Source: Micromonospora kangleipakensis
Lineage (GTDB): Bacteria > Actinomycetota > Actinomycetes > Mycobacteriales > Micromonosporaceae
DNA: 64,000 bases
Direction: 5' to 3'
NCBI RefSeq assembly: GCF_004217615.1
Contig: NZ_SHLD01000001.1
Span: 4,402,001-4,466,000, forward strand
Positions 19,075 through 27,839 of this stretch are shown here, piece after piece. Position 1 is the first letter of the stretch. Every line of letters begins with the position of its first letter. A program made the position numbers and the translations under genes. The notes beneath the pieces were generated by a model. It did no database searches and was not told where the DNA came from. It worked only from the letters and a program-made list of their open reading frames with translations.

Positions 19075-19881
19075 TCAGACCGATCGCCAGTCGTCGGACG
19101 GCAGGGCGGCGGCCTGCGGACCCATCAGCAGCATGCCGCCGTCCACCACCCACGACGCCCCGGTCACGTACGCGGCGGCGGGCGAGGCGAGGAACGCCAC
19201 CACCGCGGCGACCTCCCGCGCGTCCCCCGGCCGCCCCACCGGCACCCCCGGACGCTCCTGCGTGAACGGGTCGACGTCCTCCTGGCCGGTCATCGGGGTG
19301 GCGACCTCCCCGGGGGCGACCGCGTTGACGGTGATCCCGTCCGCCGCCAGCTCCTGGGCCATCACCCGGGTGAGCAGCCCCAGCCCACCCTTCGCCGCGC
19401 AGTACGCCGACGAGCCGACCCGGGGCGCGTGCTCGTGCACGCTGGTGAGGTTGACGATCCGACCGCCCGCGCCGGCCGCCCGCATCCGGCGGGCGGCCCG
19501 CTGCGAGCAGAGGAACGGCCCGTCCAGGTCGACGCTGAGCACCTCCCGCCACTGCTCCCACGCCACCTCGACGAAGGGCGTGGCCATCCCGGTGCCGGCG
19601 TTGTTGACCAGCACGCCGATCCCACCGAGCCGGTCGGCCAGCTCGTCCACCACCGCGGTGCCGTCGGGCAGCCGGGTCAGGTCCAGCTCGGCCACCTCGC
19701 AGCGCCGGCCGGTCCCGCGTACCTCGGCGGCGGTGCGCTCGGCGCCCGCCGGATCGCCGTACCAGGTGAGGCCGATGTCGAAGCCGGCCGCGGCGAGCGT
19801 CACCGCGCAGGCCTTGCCGATGCCGGAGTCCGCGCCGGTGACGACGGCGATCCTCGGGTAGTCCTCGTATCGCTGGGGCAT
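19075..19881 (-). CDS. Short-chain dehydrogenase/reductase
   Basis: A 268-residue SDR oxidoreductase. Cofactor motif [11 protein letters not shown] at residue 14, NNAG near 94, catalytic Ser in LTSVHEH and YCAAK (Tyr-x-x-x-Lys) near 160. The cofactor motif has a GADSGIG form; a Tyr-Gly-Asp after strand 2 gives no clear NAD/NADP choice. ATG 19881 is chosen at the family start; a TTG 33 bases upstream is possible. Product and substrate unknown. Confidence 0.85.
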   Translation of the reverse strand: MPQRYEDYPRIAVVTGADSGIGKACAVTLAAAGFDIGLTWYGDPAGAERTAAEVRGTGRRCEVAELDLTRLPDGTAVVDELADRLGGIGVLVNNAGTGMATPFVEVAWEQWREVLSVDLDGPFLCSQRAARRMRAAGAGGRIVNLTSVHEHAPRVGSSAYCAAKGGLGLLTRVMAQELAADGITVNAVAPGEVATPMTGQEDVDPFTQERPGVPVGRPGDAREVAAVVAFLASPAAAYVTGASWVVDGGMLLMGPQAAALPSDDWRSV

Positions 19882-19958
19882 GCTGGCCGCACTACCCGGA
19901 CCGGACGTGCTCAACCAGGTCGGGTGTAACCGCCCCGCACCGGGGTAGCCGGGGCGGC

Positions 19959-21377
19959 ATGGAGCTGGTCGAGGAGTCGCCGTACCGGTTCCGGATCGAC
20001 CGGCACGATCCGATGCGGGTTCCAGGCGTGGTCTTCGCCTCCCGGTCGCTGTTGCCGGACGCCGGGGCCGACAAGTCGCTGGATCAGGTGGCGAACGTGG
20101 CCACCCTGCCCGGCATCGTCGGCGCCTCGTACGCCATGCCGGACGTGCACTGGGGTTACGGCTTCCCGATCGGCGGGGTCGCGGCCACCGACATCGAGGA
20201 CGGCGGGGTGGTCTCGCCCGGCGGGGTCGGCTTCGACATCTCCTGCGGGGTGCGGCTGCTCACCGCCGAGCTCGACCGCGCCGAGCTGCGGCCCCGGCTG
20301 GACGCGCTGATGGACGGCCTCGGCGAGGCGACGCCGCGCGGCATGGGCAAGGGCGCGGTGTGGCACCTGACCGACCGCGCGGAACTCGACGCGGTGCTGC
20401 GCGGGGGCTCCCGCTACGCCGTCGAGCGCGGGTTCGGCGGCCAGCACGACCTGGACCGGTGCGAGGACTACGGCGCGGTCGACGACGCGAACCCGGCACA
20501 GGTGAGCGAGCGGGCGGTGGAGCGCGGCGCGCGCCAGGTCGGCAGCCTCGGCTCCGGCAACCACTTCCTTGAGGTGCAGGTCGTCGAGGACGTCTACGAC
20601 GAGGCCGTGGCCAGCGCGTTCGGGCTGCGCGCCGGCCAGGTCTGCGTCATGATCCACTGCGGGTCGCGGGGGCTGGGCCACCAGATCTGCACCGACTACG
20701 TCCACGAGATGGAGAAGGCGATGCGCGGGTACGGCATCCACGTGCCCGACCGGCAGCTCGCCTGCGCCCCCGTCTCGTCCCACGAGGGGCGGGCCTACCT
20801 CGGCGCGATGGCCGCCGCGGCCAACTACGCCCGGGCCAACCGGCAGCTGCTCCACCACGCGGCCCGACAGGTCTTCCAACAGGTCACCGGCGGCGACCTG
20901 AACCTGGTGTACGACATTTCGCACAACCTCGCCAAGATCGAGACGCACCAGGTGGACGGCGCGGCGCGCCAGCTCTGCGTGCACCGCAAGGGCGCCACGC
21001 GGGCGCTGCCGCCCGGCCACGCCGACCTGCCGGATGACCTGCGCGAGGTCGGCCAGCCGGTGCTCATCCCCGGCTCGATGGGGACCGGCTCGTACGTCCT
21101 CACCGGCGTCCCCGGCGCGCCGGCGTGGGCCTCCACCTGCCACGGCGCCGGCCGGGTGCAGAGCCGCAAGCAGGCGACGAAGGCGGAACGCGGGCACGAC
21201 CCACGGCGCGAGCTGGAGGCGCAGGACATCGCGGTGCGCGGGGCGTCCCGGCGGGGGCTGGCCGAGGAGATGCCGGCCGCGTACAAGGACATCACCGCCG
21301 TGGTGGCGGCGGCCGAGGGCGCCGGGCTGTGCCGGCGGGTGGCGCGGCTCGTCCCCATCGGCGTGGTGAAGGGCTGA
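19959..21377 (+). CDS. rtcB: RtcB-family RNA ligase
   Basis: A 472-residue GTP- and manganese-dependent ligase that joins 2',3'-cyclic phosphate or 3'-phosphate ends to 5'-hydroxyl ends in RNA repair or splicing. Metal and GMP-binding motifs are intact: [21 protein letters not shown] (metal Cys), [24 protein letters not shown] and CHGAGR, whose His is guanylylated. Length is normal. The activating partner archease lies immediately downstream on the other strand. Confidence 0.95.
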   Translation: MELVEESPYRFRIDRHDPMRVPGVVFASRSLLPDAGADKSLDQVANVATLPGIVGASYAMPDVHWGYGFPIGGVAATDIEDGGVVSPGGVGFDISCGVRLLTAELDRAELRPRLDALMDGLGEATPRGMGKGAVWHLTDRAELDAVLRGGSRYAVERGFGGQHDLDRCEDYGAVDDANPAQVSERAVERGARQVGSLGSGNHFLEVQVVEDVYDEAVASAFGLRAGQVCVMIHCGSRGLGHQICTDYVHEMEKAMRGYGIHVPDRQLACAPVSSHEGRAYLGAMAAAANYARANRQLLHHAARQVFQQVTGGDLNLVYDISHNLAKIETHQVDGAARQLCVHRKGATRALPPGHADLPDDLREVGQPVLIPGSMGTGSYVLTGVPGAPAWASTCHGAGRVQSRKQATKAERGHDPRRELEAQDIAVRGASRRGLAEEMPAAYKDITAVVAAAEGAGLCRRVARLVPIGVVKG

Positions 21378-21383
21378 GGCGGC

Positions 21384-21812
21384 TCACACGTCCAGGGTCA
21401 CCGCGCCGGACCAGCCTTCCTGGCCGCGGCCGAAGCGCAGCTCGTGCAGCGACACCGCCTTGGGCACCGCGCCGACCAGCTCCACCGCGTCGGAGCCGGT
21501 GGTGTGCCACCGCACCAGCAGGCCGCCGTCGTTGGCCGCCCGCACCTCGGTCGCGAGCGGCACGTCACCCTCCGTCTCCAGCCGGAAGATCACCTCATTG
21601 AGGACGCCCACCAGCAGGTCCGGGTCGTCGCCCGACGGGACCTGGAACTCCACCGTGGCCTCGGGGGTCGCGCCGGTGGTATCGACGAAGGTGTCGACCA
21701 GCGCGGTGACCGCCTCCGCCACGCACCCCTCCCGGTCCGGTGCCCACGCCTCGATCCGGACGTCGGCGGTGTGCGGCACCATGCGGTGCCCCCGCGGCGG
21801 TCGTCGGTCCAT
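21384..21812 (-). CDS. Archease
   Basis: A 142-residue archease-family protein, which in archaea and bacteria helps RtcB guanylylation and turnover. HTADVRIEAWA near the N terminus and the C-terminal EGWSGAVTLDV match the family, including the conserved acidic metal-binding positions. It ends six bases from the end of rtcB, convergent. The start is uncertain: ATG 21812 used, an in-frame GTG at 21836 is possible; neither has a good ribosome binding site. Confidence 0.85.
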   Translation of the reverse strand: MDRRPPRGHRMVPHTADVRIEAWAPDREGCVAEAVTALVDTFVDTTGATPEATVEFQVPSGDDPDLLVGVLNEVIFRLETEGDVPLATEVRAANDGGLLVRWHTTGSDAVELVGAVPKAVSLHELRFGRGQEGWSGAVTLDV

Positions 21813-21881
21813 CCCCCGATCATGCCGGCCCGCCACGGTAGGTCACGGTGAATTGTCGGAGCCGGCGGCTAGGTTGCGGAC

Positions 21882-22292
21882 ATGATCGCAGACGACGCCG
21901 ACGCCGTGACCGTCATCTTCCGCAGCATGATGCGGGCCGTCCTGCGCAGCGAGAAGGTCGGTGCGGACACCCTCGGCCGCACCGTCGGGCTCGCGCGGCG
22001 GTGGGGCACCGGGGACGCCGCCGACGCCCAGCTGGCGGTGGCCCTGCGGGAGCTGCATGGCGACCCGGTCGACACCGCCGACCCACGTCAGGTCGCCGAC
22101 GAGGGGACGGCGATCCTCGCGGACGAGGGCCTCCTTCCCGAGCCGGACGCGCGGGGCGCGGCGACGGCCCGCTTCGCCGCGAACGCGCGCCGGCTGCGGG
22201 CCGGGGAGCTCAGCCCGGCCGAGTTCGAGGAGCTCACCGGCGGCGACGCGGGCCCGACCCGCCAGGATCCGCAGCGGCGGCCGGGCGACTGA
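21882..22292 (+). CDS. Hypothetical protein, helical
   Basis: A 136-residue protein rich in Ala, Asp and Arg, predicted helical and soluble, without cysteines. No family recognised. TAGGTT (21870-21875) sits six bases before the ATG, the leaderless pattern seen for other genes here, which supports both reality and start. Forty bases separate it from the metallo-hydrolase gene that follows. Confidence 0.6.
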   Translation: MIADDADAVTVIFRSMMRAVLRSEKVGADTLGRTVGLARRWGTGDAADAQLAVALRELHGDPVDTADPRQVADEGTAILADEGLLPEPDARGAATARFAANARRLRAGELSPAEFEELTGGDAGPTRQDPQRRPGD

Positions 22293-22332
22293 CGGGCACC
22301 CCGGGCCGGGCGACGACGGTAGGTTCCGACGG

Positions 22333-22938
22333 GTGCGGATCACCAAGTTCACCCACGCCTGCGTCCGGATCGAGCACGACGGCCGGGTCCTCGTGATCGA
22401 CCCGGGTACCTGGAGCGAGCCCTCCGCCCTCGTCGGCGCGGACGCGGTGCTGGTCACCCACGAGCACACCGACCACGTCGACGTGCTGCGGCTCGCCGGC
22501 CTCGGGGTGCCGGTCTTCGCGCCCCGGGAGGCACGGCTGCCGGCGGTGGCTCCGCTGCCGGTCACCCGGGTCGGAGCCGGCGACCGGTTCACCGCCGCCG
22601 GCTTCGCCGTCACCGCGGTCGGCGGTCGGCACGCCACCATCCACGACGGGGAGCCGGACTGCGCCAACCTCGGCTACCTGGTCGAGGAGGCGCTCTACCA
22701 CCCGGGGGACTCGCTGCACCCGCCCGGTCGACCGGTCGACACGCTGCTGGTGCCGGCCCAGGCGTCCTGGCTGAAGCTCACCGAGGCGATCGACTTCGCC
22801 GGGGCGGTCGACGCGCGCCGGGTCGTCCCGATCCACGACGCCCAGCTCAACGAGCGGGGCCTGGCCAGCGTGAACGGCTGGTTCGGCGAGACCCTGGGCG
22901 ACCGCTACCGCTACCTCGCTCCGGGCGAGACCGCCTGA
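22333..22938 (+). CDS. Metallo-beta-lactamase-fold hydrolase (UlaG-like)
   Basis: A 201-residue MBL-fold protein. The metal motif THEHTDHVD is present near residue 41, preceded by the typical VIDPGTW strand; later metal ligands are GRHATIHDG and PIHDAQLN. This small form resembles the UlaG-like/RomA-type family of uncharacterised hydrolases. GTG 22333 has TAGGTT (22320-22325) seven bases upstream, hence probably leaderless. Substrate unknown. Confidence 0.8.
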   Translation: MRITKFTHACVRIEHDGRVLVIDPGTWSEPSALVGADAVLVTHEHTDHVDVLRLAGLGVPVFAPREARLPAVAPLPVTRVGAGDRFTAAGFAVTAVGGRHATIHDGEPDCANLGYLVEEALYHPGDSLHPPGRPVDTLLVPAQASWLKLTEAIDFAGAVDARRVVPIHDAQLNERGLASVNGWFGETLGDRYRYLAPGETA

Positions 22939-23095
22939 TCCGCCACCGCGCCCGTGCCGGCGGGGGTGGCGGCGCGGCCGTCCGGTGTCCCGGCCCGCTC
23001 GGCACCGGCCCCCCACGCCGGCCGGTCGCCGGGCGGGACTCCGCCCGGCGACCGGGGTTCCCGGTAGGCTGCCGTGGCCGTGGCACCGGCCGGGT

Positions 23096-24055
23096 TCAGA
23101 GCTCCGCCGGCAGGCCGAACGCGGGGAACAGCGCGTGGCCGAAGGTGGTGATCTCGACGATTCGCCCGTCCCGCACCCGCAGCACGTCCAGCTTGAACGC
23201 CCGGAACACCTGGTCGCCGGGGCGCCGGAGGTAGCTCGCGGCGGCCGGCAGCCGGTTGGCGTACGTCGGCAGCAGCCGCCAGTCGCCCTCCCGCTCCGGC
23301 CCGAAGGCCCGCTCGAGCAGCGGCGCGATGGCCGCGACCCCGTCGAAGCACATCGGCGCCGGCGGCATGGTGATCCGGAGGTCCGGCGCGGCGGCGGCGA
23401 GCGCGGCGGTGGCGTCGCAGCGTTCGTGGGCGTCGATGAACCTGGCCAGCAGCTCCCGTTCCCGCTCGTCGGCCGGGTTGGCCGCCCAGTCGGCCCGCCG
23501 GGCCGGCAGGTGGGACTGCAGGCTGGCCCGGGCCCGCTGCAGGGCGCTGTTCGCCGCCGCCACGCTGGTCTCCAGCAGCTCCGCCGTCTCCGCCGCCGAC
23601 CAGCCGAGCACGTCGCGGACCAGGAAGGCGGCCCGCTGCCGGGCCGGCAGCACCTGCATGGCGGCGAGGAACGCCAGCTCGATGGTCTCCCGGGTCACCG
23701 CCACCGCGTCCGGCTGCTCGTCGCCCGGCGCGACCCGGTCCAGCAGCCGGTCCGGGTACGGCTGCAACCACGGCACCTCCGCGTACGACCGCACGGCGCG
23801 TGGCTGCCGGCCGGTGCGGCGTAGCAGGTCCAGGCAGACGTTGGTGGCGATCCGGTAGAGCCAGGCCCGGGCCTGCGCCCCGTCGAAGCCGTCCCGCCCC
23901 CGCCACGCCCGCAGGTACGTCTCCTGGACGGCGTCCTCGGCGTCGTCGAAGGAGGCGAGCATCCGGTAGCAGTGCACGTGCAACTCGCGCCGATGGCGTT
24001 CGGTGAGCGCGGCGAAGTCGGGGTCGGCCGGCGCGGGGCGCAGGTCGGCGGTCAC
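23096..24055 (-). CDS. ECF sigma factor of the SigJ/ECF41 type with SnoaL-like C-terminal domain
   Basis: A 319-residue sigma factor: region 2 at about 10-80 (YRMLASFDDAEDAVQETYLRAW), region 4 at about 125-180 (LPARQRAAFLVRDVLGWSAAE), and a C-terminal NTF2/SnoaL-like domain at about 195-319 that in this group acts in place of an anti-sigma factor. GTG 24055 overlaps the stop of the VOC gene by GTGA; groups of this type are commonly encoded next to the small protein they respond to. Ends with FGLPAEL. Confidence 0.85.
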   Translation of the reverse strand: MTADLRPAPADPDFAALTERHRRELHVHCYRMLASFDDAEDAVQETYLRAWRGRDGFDGAQARAWLYRIATNVCLDLLRRTGRQPRAVRSYAEVPWLQPYPDRLLDRVAPGDEQPDAVAVTRETIELAFLAAMQVLPARQRAAFLVRDVLGWSAAETAELLETSVAAANSALQRARASLQSHLPARRADWAANPADERERELLARFIDAHERCDATAALAAAAPDLRITMPPAPMCFDGVAAIAPLLERAFGPEREGDWRLLPTYANRLPAAASYLRRPGDQVFRAFKLDVLRVRDGRIVEITTFGHALFPAFGLPAEL

Positions 24056-24474
24056 GCTGCCACCGCCCCGGCCCGGCCGACCTCCTGGATCAGCCACTCG
24101 TTGCCGTCCGGGTCACGCAGCGACAGGAAGGAGCCGTAGTCCCGTCGCTCCGGGTCGGGCCCGGAGGTCTGCACGCCGCCCGCTGCGAAGTGGAAGACCT
24201 CGCTGGGCTTCGCGCCCCGCTCCACCAGCTCCGCCCACGCCGCGTCGATGTCCGGGACGACCAGGTGCAGGCCGCTCACCGAGCCCGCGGCGTCCGGCTT
24301 GCGCATCAGCGCGATCGAGCAGGCAGAGCCGGGCGGGGTGAGCTGCACGACGCGGAAGTCCTCGCCGGCGGAGTGGTCCACGTCCAGCCGGAACCCGGTC
24401 TGGTCCAGGTAGAACGCCTTGGCCCGGTCCACGTCCGAGACGGGCACCACGACGAGTTCGAGCTTCCAGTCCAT
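24052..24474 (-). CDS. VOC/glyoxalase-fold protein
   Basis: A 140-residue protein with two beta-alpha-beta-beta-beta modules of the VOC superfamily (LVVVPVSDVDRAKAFYLDQ at the start, RDPDGNEWLIQEV at the end). GGGAGG precedes the ATG. It is translationally coupled to the SigJ-type sigma gene, so it is either a ligand sensor or an enzyme controlled with it. Cofactor and substrate unknown. Confidence 0.82.
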   Translation of the reverse strand: MDWKLELVVVPVSDVDRAKAFYLDQTGFRLDVDHSAGEDFRVVQLTPPGSACSIALMRKPDAAGSVSGLHLVVPDIDAAWAELVERGAKPSEVFHFAAGGVQTSGPDPERRDYGSFLSLRDPDGNEWLIQEVGRAGAVAA

Positions 24475-24509
24475 GATCGGCCTCCCTGGCCTTCGGTGAC
24501 GGCTGTCGT

Positions 24510-24556
24510 GACGTACAACGTCGGGTCGGTCGGGGACTCATCGGTGTTCCGATGAG
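24510..24556. promoter_or_regulatory. Palindromes between two divergent sigma-factor loci
   Basis: In the 147-base gap, GACGT-ACA-ACGTC lies at 24510-24522, and CTCATCGG-TGTT-CCGATGAG (perfect eight-base arms) at 24537-24556. The second could be an operator shared by the divergent VOC/SigJ and SigE-like operons. No T run, so a terminator is less likely. Confidence 0.4.
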
Positions 24557-24621
24557 AATGTCACCTCGCCGCCCGCTGACGGGTCGTACCGGGTGCAGCG
24601 ACCGACACGGGAGGGGACGAT

Positions 24622-25158
24622 GTGGACCCGCAGGAACAGATCAGACAGGTGTACGCCACCTCGGCGGCCCGCCTGGTGGCCCAGGTGTACGCGATGACGG
24701 GCGACTACGCCGAGGCGCAGGACGTCGTGCAGGAGGCGTTCGTCCGGGCCCTGGCGCGACCCGGCCAGCTGCGCCAGGTGGAGAACCCGGAGGCCTGGCT
24801 GCGGACGGTGGCGCTGAACGTCGCCCGGTCCCGGTTCCGCCGCCGGTCGATCCTGCACCGCATCGCCCGGTCCGGTCGCCTGCACCTCGCCGAGCAGAGC
24901 GCACCGGCCCTGTCACCGGACCACGTCGCCCTGGTGGCGGCCCTGCAGAAGCTGCCCCGGCAGGCCCGGGAGACCGTCGTGCTGCACCACCTCGCGGACC
25001 TGCCGGTGACCGAGGTGGCCGCCGCGATGGGCTGCTCGGTGGAGGCGGTCAAGACCCGCCTCGTCCGGGCCCGCCGCGCCCTGGCCGGGCACCTCGCCGA
25101 GACCGAGCCGGCCGGCCCGGTCCACACCCTCGTCGAGCGGGAGGCCCGCCATGCCTGA
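24622..25158 (+). CDS. ECF-type sigma factor (SigE-like)
   Basis: A 178-residue sigma factor. Region 2 covers about 8-75 (YAEAQDVVQEAFVRAL) and region 4 about 105-160 (LPRQARETVVLHHLADLPVTEVA). GTG 24622 follows GAGGGG. The downstream gene overlaps by eight bases and encodes a membrane protein with an outer Asp-box domain, which sits where an anti-sigma factor is usual. Confidence 0.88.
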   Translation: MDPQEQIRQVYATSAARLVAQVYAMTGDYAEAQDVVQEAFVRALARPGQLRQVENPEAWLRTVALNVARSRFRRRSILHRIARSGRLHLAEQSAPALSPDHVALVAALQKLPRQARETVVLHHLADLPVTEVAAAMGCSVEAVKTRLVRARRALAGHLAETEPAGPVHTLVEREARHA

Positions 25159-26410
25159 CCTGGACTTCGCCGGATTCGACGCCGCGGTCCAGGCCGCGTT
25201 CAAGCCGCACTTCGAGCAGGTGTGGGCCCGCGCCCGACGCCGACGGCGCACCCGGATCGCGGCGGTGGTCGTCGCGGCGGCGGTGGTCGCCACCGGGTCG
25301 GGGATCGCGGTCGCCGCCCGGCCGGCGGGGGAGCGGTCCCCGGCGCCGGCCTTCGGACCGGACCGCACCCCGGAGTTCATGCCCGGGCCGCAGCCCACGC
25401 CGACGCCCGGGGTGGGCCGGCAGGTCTCCACCGGCCGCCCGGCCGCCGGCGACCTGGACCACCTCTACCTGCGTTACAAGGAGTGCCGGACCGGTTGCCC
25501 CGTCCGGTTCGCGGCGACCGACGACCGTGGTCGAACCTGGCGCACCGGCGGGCTGCCGGTGCCGGACGACGCCATGGTGGACCTGCGGGCGGTGGGCCCG
25601 CGCACCCTGGCGGCCTGGTACTTCTCCCGGTCCGCGCCGGACAGGCGGTCCGCCTGGACCACCAGCACGGACGGTGGGACGACCTGGCGGCAGGTGACCG
25701 TCCGGCGGGTGGCGGCGCTGCCGGCGGGTTGGCGGGTGCTGGACCAGGTGCCCGGGCCGGACGTCGAGCCGCTGCTCGCGGTCGACCCGACCACCGGCGA
25801 GATCGCCCAGCTGACGAAGCGGTCCACGCTGCTGAACGCCGCGTACGTCGCCGGTCTGCCGGACGCGGCCGGTCTCTGGGTCAGCGGCTGGACCGGCTCG
25901 AGAGACGGCAAGGGCGGCCCGACGGTCTGGACCGGCAGCGCTGTCGAGGTCAGCCGGGACGGCGGCCGCAGCTGGCAGCGGCACGAGTTCCCCGACCACC
26001 TCACCGCCACCGACGACGTCGGCGCGGCGGCGATCGCCACGTACGACGGCCGCACCGTCTACGCGGTCGGCCGGGTGACCGGGCGGCTGGTGATCTGGCG
26101 CAGCGCCGACGGCGGCGGCACCTGGCAGCGCGCCGCCGGCACCGCCGATGTCGGCGACCGCACTCTCCGGGCGGCCGTCCGCCCCGACGGGGTCCTGCTG
26201 ATCCAGGCCGGCATCTCGGCGGCGGAGAAGCCGGTGATGCTCGCCAGCGCCGACGGTGGCCGCTCGGTCCGCCCCACCACCCTCGGGCCGGGCGCGGACG
26301 CCCGCCCGGTGCCCGGCGGGTACGTGCAGACCGGATGGCCGGACAGCAAGGGCGCCTGGCTCTCCGCCGACGGCCGCACCTGGTCCTGGGTGGCCCCGCC
26401 CGAGCTGTGA
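25151..26410 (+). CDS. Membrane protein with extracytoplasmic Asp-box (BNR/sialidase-like) repeats; putative anti-sigma partner
   Basis: A 419-residue protein. A short cytoplasmic N terminus (about 1-36) ends in a run of Arg, one transmembrane helix follows (about 38-57), then a Pro-rich linker and a beta-propeller-like domain with Asp-box motifs STDGGTTW, SRDGGRSW, SADGGGTW and SADGGRS. It overlaps the ECF sigma gene, so its short cytoplasmic part may hold the sigma factor, with the outer propeller as sensor. No zinc-binding anti-sigma motif is visible. A 15-bp terminator hairpin follows. Confidence 0.75.
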   Translation: MPDLDFAGFDAAVQAAFKPHFEQVWARARRRRRTRIAAVVVAAAVVATGSGIAVAARPAGERSPAPAFGPDRTPEFMPGPQPTPTPGVGRQVSTGRPAAGDLDHLYLRYKECRTGCPVRFAATDDRGRTWRTGGLPVPDDAMVDLRAVGPRTLAAWYFSRSAPDRRSAWTTSTDGGTTWRQVTVRRVAALPAGWRVLDQVPGPDVEPLLAVDPTTGEIAQLTKRSTLLNAAYVAGLPDAAGLWVSGWTGSRDGKGGPTVWTGSAVEVSRDGGRSWQRHEFPDHLTATDDVGAAAIATYDGRTVYAVGRVTGRLVIWRSADGGGTWQRAAGTADVGDRTLRAAVRPDGVLLIQAGISAAEKPVMLASADGGRSVRPTTLGPGADARPVPGGYVQTGWPDSKGAWLSADGRTWSWVAPPEL

Positions 26411-26417
26411 GCACCCC

Positions 26418-26453
26418 GGCTGCTCCCGGCGCCCGACAGCGCCGGGAGCAGCC
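26418..26453. terminator. Bidirectional terminator hairpin
   Basis: Perfect 15-base arms GGCTGCTCCCGGCGC (26418-26432) and GCGCCGGGAGCAGCC (26439-26453) around CCGACA, placed between two convergent genes. No T run. Confidence 0.65.
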
Positions 26454-26485
26454 GCCGCGCCGCGAACCTGGGCGTCGTCGCCGGC

Positions 26486-27187
26486 TCAGCCGACCGGGAG
26501 CTCGAAGACCGGTGCGGTGGCGCTGAGCACGGCCGTCCGGGCCGGCGCCGACCAGACCTCGGCCAGCGCGGACTCCAGCTCCGCCAGCATCCGGGGCACG
26601 TCGACCCCGGCCGAGGTGTGCATCGCCTCCACGATGATCAGCACCTCGCCGGTGGCGGCCCCGACCGCCGACCGGCCGCTCTGCCGGTGCGTCCAGCGCC
26701 GGGAGTGCGCCCGCCCGGCCGAGTCGGCGAAGATCACCTCGCCCGGCTCCGGGCGCTCCTCCTCGCCGGCCAGGGTCAGGTAGCGCTCCTCGCCCGTGGC
26801 GTGCCGGACCGCCAGGTCGCCGGAGATCCGGGCGACGTCGAGCACCGCCACCGGCACGGCGTACCCGAGCGAGACGGCGTTGCCGAGGTCCACCAGCGGG
26901 TGCAGCCGGGGCAGCGAACCTTCCCGCCGGTAGCGGCGCAGCAGCGACTCGGCCGCGCAGCGGTAGCGGGTCGGCGGCAGCCCCATCGTGGCGAAGGCCC
27001 GCCGCCAAGCCCGGATCTCCGGGAAGCCGCTCTCCGGGCCGTCGGCCAGCCGGGCCCGTGCCGTCTCGACGAACGGCGCCAGCCGCGCGTCGACGTCCAC
27101 GTCGGGGGTGATCCCGGTGGCGTGCAGGACGCCGCAGGTCAGCTCCGGGAAGGTCGACCAGATCTCGGGGGAGTGCCGGAAACGCAC
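26486..27187 (-). CDS. B3/B4 domain protein (PheRS-beta-like)
   Basis: A 233-residue stand-alone B3/4 domain, the fold used for editing in phenylalanyl-tRNA synthetase beta. Features include FPEIRAWRRAFATMG, LPRLHPLVDLGNAVSLGYAVP and TGEVLIIVEAM. Stand-alone members are thought to bind or edit misacylated tRNA. GTG 27187 has AGGAG nearby. Nine bases downstream of the LysE-like exporter gene on the same strand, so the two may form an operon. Confidence 0.82.
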   Translation of the reverse strand: MRFRHSPEIWSTFPELTCGVLHATGITPDVDVDARLAPFVETARARLADGPESGFPEIRAWRRAFATMGLPPTRYRCAAESLLRRYRREGSLPRLHPLVDLGNAVSLGYAVPVAVLDVARISGDLAVRHATGEERYLTLAGEEERPEPGEVIFADSAGRAHSRRWTHRQSGRSAVGAATGEVLIIVEAMHTSAGVDVPRMLAELESALAEVWSAPARTAVLSATAPVFELPVG

Positions 27188-27196
27188 GGGGGGCTC

Positions 27197-27808
27197 CTAT
27201 CGGGCGGTGAGGACGAGGCTGACGCCGAGGGCGAGGAAGCTGCCGGCGAAGCCGCGGCGCAGCAGCGCGGTGAGCCGGGGCCGGGCCAGCACCCGGTGCC
27301 GTACCGTGCCGGCCAGCAGCCCGTAGCCGGTGAAGACCAGCAGGGTGACCAGCATGAACACCGCCCCGTGGGCGAGCATCCGCGGCGCGGCGGCGGGCGC
27401 GTCCGGGGGCACGAACTGGGGCAGGAACGCCACGAAGAAGACGGTCACCTTGGGGTTGAGCAGGTTCATCAGCACCCCGTCGCGGACCAGCCGGGCCGTC
27501 CGGGTCGGGACCGGCTCGCCGTCGATCGGCAGCGGGCCCCGCTCGCGCAGCGTGGACCAGCCCATCCAGAGCAGGTACGCCACGCCCAGCCAGGTCACCA
27601 CGCGGAACACCGGGGTGCTGGCGTGCAGCAGCGCGGCGAGGCCGCTGACCGCCGCCGCCACGTGCGGCACCAGGCTGAGCGTGCAGGCGAGCGCGGCGAC
27701 AAGGCCGGCCCGGCGGCCGCCAGAGAGCCCGGCGGAGAGGGTGTAGACCACCCCGGTGCCCGGGGTGGCGGCCACGACCAGCGTGGTCAGGAGGAAGGTG
27801 CTGTTCAC
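27197..27808 (-). CDS. LysE/RhtB-family amino-acid exporter
   Basis: A 203-residue inner-membrane protein with six hydrophobic segments. The conserved start TPGTGVVYTLSAGLSGGRRAG and LNPKVTVFFVAFLPQFV match the LysE/RhtB exporters. GTG 27808 faces the MocR-type regulator start at 27837 with 28 bases between; divergent MocR/LysE pairs are common and suggest control by the regulator in response to an amino acid. Confidence 0.87.
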   Translation of the reverse strand: MNSTFLLTTLVVAATPGTGVVYTLSAGLSGGRRAGLVAALACTLSLVPHVAAAVSGLAALLHASTPVFRVVTWLGVAYLLWMGWSTLRERGPLPIDGEPVPTRTARLVRDGVLMNLLNPKVTVFFVAFLPQFVPPDAPAAAPRMLAHGAVFMLVTLLVFTGYGLLAGTVRHRVLARPRLTALLRRGFAGSFLALGVSLVLTAR

Positions 27809-27821
27809 CGGTCCACCCTGC

Positions 27822-27839
27822 GACCACAATGGTCCGGTG
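27822..27839 (+). promoter_or_regulatory. Palindrome and -10 box in the MocR/LysE divergent gap
   Basis: GACCA-CAA-TGGTC (27822-27834) overlaps CACAAT (27825-27830), which stands six bases before the GTG of the MocR gene. Probably operator and leaderless promoter in one. Confidence 0.45.
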
